Part shown: piece by piece, positions 25,618 through 32,664 of the stretch
How the letters are laid out: each line of letters begins with the position of its first letter
How positions within the stretch are numbered: the stretch's first letter is position 1
NCBI RefSeq assembly: GCF_012290005.1
Contig: NZ_JAAXMS010000011.1
Coordinates: 104,103-168,102, forward strand
Direction of reading: 5' to 3'
From: Crateriforma spongiae
GTDB lineage: Bacteria; Planctomycetota; Planctomycetia; Pirellulales; Pirellulaceae
Length of the DNA: 64,000 bases
Notes under the pieces: model-generated
Seen by the model: the letters and a program-made list of their open reading frames with translations, nothing else
Told to the model about the DNA's origin: nothing
The model's database searches: none
Made by a program: the position numbers and the translations under genes

Positions 25618-27183
25618 ATGGATTCAAGGATGAATCATTCACTAAAGGCGTCAGCCTTGGCGTCTGCGCTGGCAGGTATTCTGGGCTTTGCCCCAACGTT
25701 GTCAGCCGATCAGTTCGTGCTGGCCCAACCCGTGTTGTCCGATGTCGAAACGGGACAACCGCACAGCGATTTCGCGCCGCGCGCCGATGAACCTTCGCTG
25801 ATCGAGGCCGACGGGGAGGGCGAATCGCCCGAACTGTTCGATGCACCGGAGAATGAAGCCGCGGCAGACGAAACGGCAGCGACCATCGAAGAGCTGACCG
25901 AGAAATTGGAAGCTCTGCAAAGCGATTGGGACGACTTCCAAGAAGGTCTGGATAAAAAAGCAGCCGCGGCCAAGAAGAAGCCGTCGACCAGCATCAACGG
26001 CCGAGTCCACATTGACAACTGGAACTTTGCGGAGACGGATCCGGGAATCAACATCATCGAAAACGGTGACCCGAATCATGACCCGGAAGACCGCTGGACG
26101 TTCCGCCGATTGCGTATGGAAATGAAGGGCGATGTGCCCGGCGACATGTTCTGGCGGATGCAGATTGACTTCAACCGCCCCAGCACGCCGGAAATCAAAG
26201 ATGCCTATATCGGTTGGGCCGCATTGCCAGGCAACAATCGGCTGATCCTGGGCAACCAAAAGCGTCCGTTGGGCTTGGACCACTTGAACAGTAGCCGTTT
26301 CAACGTTTTCGCTGAACGTCCTCTGGCCGTCGAATCATTCAATGAAGACGCCCGTCGGTTCGGTTTGGCGATGTACGGTCACAACGATGAAGAATCCATC
26401 GGTTGGGCTTACGGCATCTACAACCTGGAAAACATCAACACATCCGGGCGTTTCATCGGTGATGCGTTGCAGATGGGCGGTTACGCTCGTATTTGGGCGT
26501 CGCCATGGTATGACGAAACCAGCGGCGGTCGAGGTTACTGGCACTTGGGGTTGGCCGGTGCGGTCGCCAAGCCGGACGGCGACGGCGAAACGGACTTGGA
26601 CGACAACAACAACGAAGGACGATTCCGTACCCGCCCGCTGGCCCGCAGTTCCCAGCGTTGGCTGAACACCGGACGCATCGAAGGTGCCGACTGGTACGAA
26701 GTGGTCGCGTTCGAATCCATCTTCAACGTCGGTTCGCTTCAGATCACCGGGGAATACTTCTTGACGCCGATGCAGCGTGACAACGTCGCCATCGACGACG
26801 ATCTGTTTTTCCACGGCGGCTACGTCTATGTGTCGTACTTCCTGACCGGTGAATTCAACCCGTACAAGCGATCCAACGGTGTGCTGGACCGGGTCAAGCC
26901 GTTTGAAAACTTCTTCCTGGTGGATCGTTGCCGCGGCGGATGCGGTTGGGGACTGGGTGCTTTCCAGGTTGCCGCCCGTTACGACCACTTGGACCTGAGC
27001 GACAGCAACATCCAAGGCGGTGTCGCCGACATGGCAACGCTTGGCTTCAACTGGCACTGGACCGCGTACAGCAAAGTCCAGACCAACCTGATTTGGGGCA
27101 ACATCGAAGACAACGCCGCAGCGGCACCGTTCGACGGCGGCGATTTCATGATCTGGGGGATGCGGTACATGGTCGACTTCTAA
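25618..27183 (+). CDS. OprO/OprP-type (phosphate-selective-like) outer-membrane porin
   Basis: This 521-residue protein has a signal peptide (SLKASALASALAGILGFAPT, cleaved near LSA-DQ), an acidic stretch, and a predicted coiled coil at about residues 95-120 (TIEELTEKLEALQSDWDDF) that may trimerise or bind cell wall. An Ala/Lys linker and a barrel starting INGRVHIDNWNF follow. The barrel shows RRLRMEMKGDV, WRMQIDFNRPSTPEIKDAYIGW and LGNQKRPLGLDHLNSSR, as in OprP-like porins, and ends RYMVDF with the terminal Phe of outer-membrane proteins. Two ATGs (25618 and 25630) are possible; neither has a clear Shine-Dalgarno site. Phosphate specificity is not established by the sequence alone. Confidence 0.88.
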   Translation: MDSRMNHSLKASALASALAGILGFAPTLSADQFVLAQPVLSDVETGQPHSDFAPRADEPSLIEADGEGESPELFDAPENEAAADETAATIEELTEKLEALQSDWDDFQEGLDKKAAAAKKKPSTSINGRVHIDNWNFAETDPGINIIENGDPNHDPEDRWTFRRLRMEMKGDVPGDMFWRMQIDFNRPSTPEIKDAYIGWAALPGNNRLILGNQKRPLGLDHLNSSRFNVFAERPLAVESFNEDARRFGLAMYGHNDEESIGWAYGIYNLENINTSGRFIGDALQMGGYARIWASPWYDETSGGRGYWHLGLAGAVAKPDGDGETDLDDNNNEGRFRTRPLARSSQRWLNTGRIEGADWYEVVAFESIFNVGSLQITGEYFLTPMQRDNVAIDDDLFFHGGYVYVSYFLTGEFNPYKRSNGVLDRVKPFENFFLVDRCRGGCGWGLGAFQVAARYDHLDLSDSNIQGGVADMATLGFNWHWTAYSKVQTNLIWGNIEDNAAAAPFDGGDFMIWGMRYMVDF

Positions 27184-27310
27184 TCGTCACACGCATCGCA
27201 TCGATCCATCGCTCCGGTGCATCACTTGGGTCCGGCCATCGCGTCGGACCGGGACAGATCCACCGGAGCCTTCCCACCGAATCTGAATCGCAAAATCAAT
27301 GGAAAGTGTC

Positions 27311-27928
27311 ATGAATATTCAACGCCTGTTTTCAAAAGTCGCCTTTCTGATCAGTGTCGCCACCGCGTCATTGTTATCCAACACCGCACTGGCAGGATGC
27401 GGAACCTGCTGTGTCTGCCAAGCCAAGCGGTGCCACGTCACCGTGGATACCGAAGAAGTTGATGTGGAATGCCGTGATGTCGAATGCGAAGACATCTGCA
27501 TTCCGCCGGTCCGGTTTTGGTGGGAATGCGGTCCGCTGAAACCATGTGGTCGCATTCGAACCGTTCGCAAATTGGTGACCGAGACGCACACCAAAAAGGT
27601 CTGCACTTATGACTGGTCGGTCGTCACGGTCTGCAAGTCGTGTTATCGCAAGATCCACCGTTTGCGCTGCAAGCAACTGCACCTGAGCGAAAACACGCCG
27701 CCGGAACAAGTCGGACTGCCGGCCATGTCGGAAGACGGAACCATCCGCATGGTGGTCAACGAAGAATGGGCCGCTGGTGGGTTCCCCGAATTGCACGTCG
27801 CGGCCGGCAAACCGCAAGCCGCCCAAGACGATCAGTCAGGGGAAACCGAGGACACCGCGATGGACTACTTTGCACCGATCGAAGTGAATCCGGTTCCCGC
27901 CAAATTGGAATCAGCAGTCGTCCAGTAA
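27311..27928 (+). CDS. Secreted Cys-rich protein of unknown function
   Basis: A 205-residue protein with a clear Sec signal (LFSKVAFLISVATASLL, cleaved near ALAG). The mature N-terminus is packed with cysteines: CGTCCVCQAKRCHV, VECRDVECEDICIPP, WECGPLKPCG, KKVCTYDW, VVTVCKSC. The C-terminal half is cysteine-free and acidic. GGAAAG lies upstream of the ATG at 27311, favouring it over the ATG at 27299. I recognise no enzyme motif. The repeated (V/D)xxxEC pattern suggests disulfide-linked structural repeats, perhaps a cell-envelope component of the proteinaceous planctomycete wall, which is inference. It follows the porin gene by 127 bases in the same direction and may be cotranscribed. Confidence 0.75.
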   Translation: MNIQRLFSKVAFLISVATASLLSNTALAGCGTCCVCQAKRCHVTVDTEEVDVECRDVECEDICIPPVRFWWECGPLKPCGRIRTVRKLVTETHTKKVCTYDWSVVTVCKSCYRKIHRLRCKQLHLSENTPPEQVGLPAMSEDGTIRMVVNEEWAAGGFPELHVAAGKPQAAQDDQSGETEDTAMDYFAPIEVNPVPAKLESAVVQ

Positions 27929-27978
27929 ACGGACGACTTGACGCTGTCGACGCGGCCAAACATCGGATCGACGATCGA

Positions 27979-29004
27979 TCAGGCCCCCAGATGTTGCCGA
28001 AAGAACTCGATTTGCCGCTGGTGGTAATCGGGTTCTTTCCATAAACGGTTGTGACGGTGGCCCGCCAAACGCCAAGTTTCCGGTGGGTTTACCCAGGCGG
28101 CCGAAGCTAACTGGTCAAAGTGTTCGATCGGAACCATCGTGTCGCCCGTGCTGTGAACCAGCATCACCGGACAGCGAATCTTTTCGACATAACGAACCGG
28201 GCTGGCGTCATTGACGTCCAGCCCGGTCAGCGTTTTCAGCCACAGTCGCGTCGCCGGCGCGAAGCCACGCCAGACGTTGGCATAGTTCAAAAAATCGCCG
28301 ACCACTCGGTGACCATCGGCGAAGGTCGAATCGCACCACACCGCTGCGATCAACCCGCTGTCGTCTCTGGAGGCCGCGATCAGGCTGGTCACCCCGCCCA
28401 TGCTTTCGCCGCGCAAACCCAAGTGGCTGCCGTCGATCCCGAATCGGTCCGCATTGGCTCTCAAGTATCGCAGCGTCGCCAAGACATCGTACGATTCACG
28501 GATTCCCAACGTGACCGGACCGTTTTCGTCGCTTTGACCGTGGTTCCGCAGGTCGATCGCGGCAACGGCGAATCCGGCACGACACAGCGAATCGGCACCT
28601 TGGTGCAACAAGGATGCGCGATAGTCGGGATCATCGGGAAACGTCCACAAACAATTCTTGTGGCTGCTGAATCCGTGCACCATCAAGACACACGGCGGTC
28701 GGTCGTCAGGACCGGCATCGGGCGGCCGAATCAGCCAACCGTCCAAGCGACACTTCGGCGTTTCGGTGTCACCGTCGGCCGCGTCAAACGGAGGAACCTG
28801 AATCTCAAACGCGGTCTGCTCAAAACCACGATCGGCGGGACGTTCTTCTTCGGTGCATCGTAGGACGCGACGTCCGAGCAACTTGGACGCGATCAATCGT
28901 GCTAATCCGAAGTATGCAATCAGCCCGACCGCGGCAACGATCGGGATCCCCCAAAACAGTGCCATCGACAATGCGTGGCGGGCGATCGGCAGAAAATCCG
29001 TCAT
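27979..29004 (-). CDS. Membrane-anchored alpha/beta hydrolase
   Basis: This 341-residue protein has an N-terminal hydrophobic anchor (about residues 10-38, ALSMALFWGIPIVAAVGLIA) followed by an alpha/beta-hydrolase fold. The nucleophile elbow is LRGESMGGV (GxSxGG), an acid follows in HSTGDTMVP, and the histidine is in LAGHRHNRLW. VLMVHGFSSHKN forms the oxyanion region. It resembles BAAT/dipeptidyl-type and YqkD/BEM46 hydrolases, whose substrates are mostly unknown. The start ATG is at 29004; upstream on the same strand lies a structured leader ending in an intrinsic terminator about 55 bases before this ATG, so expression may depend on read-through or on a promoter between them. Confidence 0.85.
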   Translation of the reverse strand: MTDFLPIARHALSMALFWGIPIVAAVGLIAYFGLARLIASKLLGRRVLRCTEEERPADRGFEQTAFEIQVPPFDAADGDTETPKCRLDGWLIRPPDAGPDDRPPCVLMVHGFSSHKNCLWTFPDDPDYRASLLHQGADSLCRAGFAVAAIDLRNHGQSDENGPVTLGIRESYDVLATLRYLRANADRFGIDGSHLGLRGESMGGVTSLIAASRDDSGLIAAVWCDSTFADGHRVVGDFLNYANVWRGFAPATRLWLKTLTGLDVNDASPVRYVEKIRCPVMLVHSTGDTMVPIEHFDQLASAAWVNPPETWRLAGHRHNRLWKEPDYHQRQIEFFRQHLGA

Positions 29005-29059
29005 GGATGCTGATGAGCAGAAGGGAACACGCGTTGCGAAGGCGAGTGGGGTCAGTCCA

Positions 29060-29105
29060 TAAAAAAACCCGCTTGTCGAGACCAAGGTAAAATCTCAACA
29101 AACGG
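29060..29105 (-). terminator. Rho-independent terminator upstream of hydrolase gene
   Basis: Read on the minus strand: CCCGTTTGTTGAGA (29105-29092), an 11-base loop, then TCTCGACAAGCGGG (29080-29067) and seven T's (29066-29060). All 14 positions pair when two G-U wobbles are allowed. The wobbles work only on the minus strand, which fixes the direction. Confidence 0.85.
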
Positions 29106-29199
29106 GCTTGTCTCGCAGTTGATCAGCCAGACTTATCAAAGTCGAAGCAGATGATCGCGAGTGGGGTGGCTGTGCCGCGGCATCAGCCCGCCGGCATCG

Positions 29200-29241
29200 C
29201 TACGGGTTACCACCCCGTTGGCTAGTACAGCAATAATCCAC
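29200..29241 (-). CDS. Candidate 13-residue leader peptide with anti-SD-perfect ribosome binding site
   Basis: On the minus strand AAAGGAGGTGATC (29256-29244) is complementary to essentially the whole anti-Shine-Dalgarno end of 16S rRNA. Seven bases after GGAGG, a GTG opens a short frame reading M-DYCCTSQRGGNP and stopping at TAG (29202-29200). The stop lies inside the loop of a GGGGTGG/CCACCCC hairpin (29216-29210 with 29169-29163), and an intrinsic terminator follows at 29105-29060. A second frame from GTG 29249 to TGA 29094 would encode 51 residues (starting MIKWIIAVLANGVV), but the Shine-Dalgarno site touches its start. Whether either is translated is uncertain. The arrangement resembles a leader/attenuator or a small stand-alone gene. 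Confidence 0.4.
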   Translation of the reverse strand: MDYCCTSQRGGNP

Positions 29242-29550
29242 TTGATCACCTCCTTTACGTTTTAGGTTTGACGACAACGGTTCCAGGTGCCAACCAGAGC
29301 GGAACCGAAGATCGTTCGGAAGTTGTCCGTCGCGGCGCGTTACCGCGACCCGACAACTCAATTATCGCTGCTGGGCAAGGCCGTCGCAAGTGCCGTCCGA
29401 TTTCTGGCGTGATTGGATGCACGTTTTCGTGCGGGTTTCTACACTGATGACGGCTTTCGCAAATCTTTTGTCGAAGTCTGCGACTCTTGGTACGTAATGC
29501 GTCATTGACGGTGTTCACGTTCCCAACCAACCCACATCCCACATCCCACC

Positions 29551-32421
29551 ATGTTCTTTCGAAACCGCTGGCCGTCCCAAACGGCGAATCGTGTGTTTTC
29601 GTTTTGCGATCGACTTTTTTCCGCGAACCTGATCGCAAGGATCGGTGTCGCGTCGGCGATTGTTTTCTGTACGGTCGCGGTCGACCTGCGGGCCGATGAT
29701 GGCAGGCCGGACACGCCCGAGACACCACGGGAGGCAAGCACACGGCCAACCGACATCGTCGTCTTCCTTTCCGATGACCACACGGTCACCGACAGTTCGG
29801 TCTACGGCAGCACCGAGATCCGAACGCCCAACATGCAGCGTTTGGCCGACGTCGGGATGACATTCGATCGGGCCTATGTCGCGTCGCCTTCGTGTGCCCC
29901 CAGCCGCGCCGCCTTGTTGACCGGGATTTCCCCCGCGCGCAACGGGGCGGAACGCAACCACGCGCGACCGGCGGCGGACTTGAAGAAGCTGCCGGCGTAC
30001 TTGCAAGAGCTTGGTTATGAGGTCGCCGCCTTTGGCAAAGTCGGCCACTATCGCCAGACCCCCGAATACGGTTTCGACGTGGCAAAGTTTTTCAACTACC
30101 ACGAAGACCAGTGTGTTGATGAAGCGGTGAAATGGCTGCGGGCCCGCCAAAGCGACCAGCCGTTGTGCTTGTTCGTGGGCACCAATTGGCCGCACGTCCC
30201 GTGGCCCGAGGGCGATGCGTTTTCGATCGATGACGTCCGTGTTCCCCCGCATCACGTGAACACCAAAGAAACGCGGGAAGCACGCCAGCGTTACCTGCAA
30301 GCCGTTCAGACGATGGACAACGAATTGGGCGCCGTCTATGACGCGACCATGGACGTGCTGGGCAAAGGCACGTTGTTCATTCACACCAGCGATCACGGTG
30401 CCCAGTGGCCATTCGCCAAATGGAACCTTTACGAAGAAGGCATCCGAACACCGTTGATCGTTTCTTGGCCCAGAAAGATCCAAGGCGGTGTCCGCACCGA
30501 CGCGATGGTCAGTTGGGTCGATTTGTTGCCGACGATGGTCGCGGCCGCCGGCGGCGATCCCGACGCGGCGGCACCGGTGAAGCTGGATGGTCGGTCGATC
30601 ATGCCGGTCTTGACCGGGCAAGCCGACACGCATCGCGACGTGATCCTGACCACGCACAGCGGCGACGGCAACATGAACGTCTATCCGGCGCGTGCGGTGA
30701 CCGGGAACCGGTACAAGTACATCCGCAATCTGTATCCACAGTTCCAGTTCGGTACTCACATCGACAAAAGGCCAAGCGACACTGGGTATTGGCCAAGCTG
30801 GGAAGCAAAAGCCGGCGATGACACCGACGCCGCCAACGTGGTTCGACGGTACCAACAGCGTGCATCGGAGGAGCTGTACGACTTGCAGGAAGACCCGCTG
30901 GAGTTATTGAACCTGGCACGCGATCCGGAATATCACAGCCAGCTGGCTCGGCTCAGCACTCGGTTGGACCAGTGGATGACCGACCAGGGCGACCAGCCGG
31001 AGTCCGTCGGACTGGCCAAACTGTTGCCGCCCTCCGGCCAGCCGCCCAACGTGATCATGGTCTTCATCGACGACATGGGCTGGGCCGACTTGTCCTGCTT
31101 CGGCGGTATCGAAGGTCAAACGCCGAACATCGACCGGTTGGCTTCCGAAGGCATTCGGCTGACGAATTTCTATGTCAATTCGCCCATCTGTTCGCCCTCG
31201 CGGACCGCATTGACCACCGGACATTACCCCGCACGGCATCGCATCACGTCGTACCTGGCGTCGCGCGAATTGAACGCCGAGCGGGGCGTTGCCGATTGGC
31301 TGGACGAAGAAGCCGTCACGTTGCCTCGATTGCTTCAACAAGCGGGCTACGCGTGCGGTCACTTTGGCAAGTGGCATATGGGCGGCCAGCGCGATGTCGG
31401 CGATGCGCCCATGATTTCGAAATACGGTTTCGTTCGGTCGCTGACAAACTTCGAAGGATTGGGCCCACGCGTCTTGCCATTGAAAGACGCCTACGACGGA
31501 AAGCCGCCCAAGCCGCATGCCTTGGGCAGCGATAAACTGGGCAAGGGGCCCATCATGTGGGAAGACCGCAGCGTGATCACGTCCCGTTTTGTCGCCGAGA
31601 CGTTGGACTTCGTTCGCGAAGTGTCTCAGGGCGATGAAACACCACCGTTTTACGTCAACGTTTGGCCCGATGACGTGCACTCCCCTTACTTCCCACCGGC
31701 CGGGCGTCGCGGCGACCAACAGAAACGCACGCTGTATCTGTCTGTTTTGAAAACCATGGACGAACAGTTGGGCATGTTGTTTGATCGTGTCCGCAACGAT
31801 CCCAAACTTGCCAAGAATACGTTGATCTTTGTCGCCAGCGACAACGGCCATGAACCCGGCGCGGGCTCGGGTGGCCCACTGCGTGGCTTCAAAGGCAAGC
31901 TTTACGAGGGCGGCATCCGCAGCCCTCTGATCGTCTGGGGGCCGGGGCTGATTCGTCCCGAGGCGGCGGGGACGGTCAACGAAACGACGATCGCTTCGGC
32001 GGTGGATCTGGTGCCGTCGATTCTGCAGGCCACCGGCGTTTCAGCCCCGGAAAGTTACCAACCCGATGGCGAAGATTTGCTGTCGGCGTTGCTGGGGTAC
32101 AACCAGGCCCAACGGAACACGCCGCTGATGTGGCGTCGGCCGCCGGACCATCCGGGCAACCGCCAACAGCCGTATCCGGATTTGGCCATCCGCGACAAGA
32201 ATTGGAAACTGTTGTGCAACATCGATGGTTCGGCGGTGGAGCTGTACGACTTGGCCAACGACATCGGGGAAACGAAAAACATGGCCGACAAACGTCCCCA
32301 GATCACCAAGCGGCTGAAGGATCAGTTGCTGCAGTGGAACGAGTCGTTGCCGGCCGACGGTGTGGTCAGCGTGCCGCGCGCCCAGCAGGAGAAGCGGTTC
32401 GGCAAGCGGCGCTGGAAATAG
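29551..32421 (+). CDS. Double-domain secreted sulfatase (two fused S1 sulfatases)
   Basis: This 956-residue protein contains two complete formylglycine-dependent sulfatase domains in tandem. After a basic, hydrophobic N-terminus that acts as a signal (about residues 28-48, cleaved near LRA-DD), domain 1 (about 67-450) has FLSDDHTV and the active-site SPSCAPSRAALLTG with Cys115. Domain 2 (about 495-945) has FIDDMGWAD and SPICSPSRTALTTG with Cys547. Both keep CxPSR, so both should be oxidised to formylglycine by FGE. Each has its metal ligand block (HTSDHGAQ and ASDNGHEPG). A fusion could remove two sulfate groups from one polysaccharide. No good Shine-Dalgarno site precedes the ATG. No glycoside hydrolase lies directly adjacent. 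Confidence 0.9.
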   Translation: MFFRNRWPSQTANRVFSFCDRLFSANLIARIGVASAIVFCTVAVDLRADDGRPDTPETPREASTRPTDIVVFLSDDHTVTDSSVYGSTEIRTPNMQRLADVGMTFDRAYVASPSCAPSRAALLTGISPARNGAERNHARPAADLKKLPAYLQELGYEVAAFGKVGHYRQTPEYGFDVAKFFNYHEDQCVDEAVKWLRARQSDQPLCLFVGTNWPHVPWPEGDAFSIDDVRVPPHHVNTKETREARQRYLQAVQTMDNELGAVYDATMDVLGKGTLFIHTSDHGAQWPFAKWNLYEEGIRTPLIVSWPRKIQGGVRTDAMVSWVDLLPTMVAAAGGDPDAAAPVKLDGRSIMPVLTGQADTHRDVILTTHSGDGNMNVYPARAVTGNRYKYIRNLYPQFQFGTHIDKRPSDTGYWPSWEAKAGDDTDAANVVRRYQQRASEELYDLQEDPLELLNLARDPEYHSQLARLSTRLDQWMTDQGDQPESVGLAKLLPPSGQPPNVIMVFIDDMGWADLSCFGGIEGQTPNIDRLASEGIRLTNFYVNSPICSPSRTALTTGHYPARHRITSYLASRELNAERGVADWLDEEAVTLPRLLQQAGYACGHFGKWHMGGQRDVGDAPMISKYGFVRSLTNFEGLGPRVLPLKDAYDGKPPKPHALGSDKLGKGPIMWEDRSVITSRFVAETLDFVREVSQGDETPPFYVNVWPDDVHSPYFPPAGRRGDQQKRTLYLSVLKTMDEQLGMLFDRVRNDPKLAKNTLIFVASDNGHEPGAGSGGPLRGFKGKLYEGGIRSPLIVWGPGLIRPEAAGTVNETTIASAVDLVPSILQATGVSAPESYQPDGEDLLSALLGYNQAQRNTPLMWRRPPDHPGNRQQPYPDLAIRDKNWKLLCNIDGSAVELYDLANDIGETKNMADKRPQITKRLKDQLLQWNESLPADGVVSVPRAQQEKRFGKRRWK

Positions 32422-32664
32422 GCGGTCGCCATTGCGACCGCGGCGACGCGTTCGGTGACCGCGGTCGCGCGGGCGGATCGGGCCAGAACCGGCGTCTGAT
32501 GGTCTTCGGCAGAATCGGTTCCTGCGATATGCTTCTGGGCCAAACAGACGCTGTCGACGGTGCGCACCGGCCCGCCACCACGCTGGTCCCTGATCAAACG
32601 TTCGGAATCGGGCCGAATCACCGTCGCCAGAAATTGCCACCGCATTCGCCCCACGCCGCGACCG

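Larger units (their letters stand above)
29060..29360 (-). ncRNA. Candidate structured leader or small RNA ending in intrinsic terminator
   Basis: From about 29360 to 29060 on the minus strand there is a run of hairpins: GTTGTC/GACAAC enclosing GTCGCGG/CCGCGAC near 29318-29355; CGGTTCC (29278-29284) with GGAACCG (29301-29307); and GGGGTGG/CCACCCC around 29163-29216. The strong ribosome binding site and tiny frame come between them, and a U-tailed terminator ends the run. The opposite strand has no T-tract, so the direction is supported. It fits either an attenuator ahead of the alpha/beta hydrolase or an independent small transcript. The region also spans the spacer up to the double-sulfatase gene, whose promoter must lie in or beside it. 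Confidence 0.5.

Noticed and set aside
29244..29256. Fragment resembling the 3' end of 16S rRNA (GATCACCTCCTTT on the plus strand)
   Set aside because: Only 13 bases match and there is no other rRNA similarity; on the minus strand it is a Shine-Dalgarno site with a correctly spaced start codon.
29255..29749. 164-codon minus-strand frame upstream of the leader element
   Set aside because: It is Arg/Pro/Ser-rich without motifs and overlaps the double-sulfatase start; probably a GC-rich shadow.
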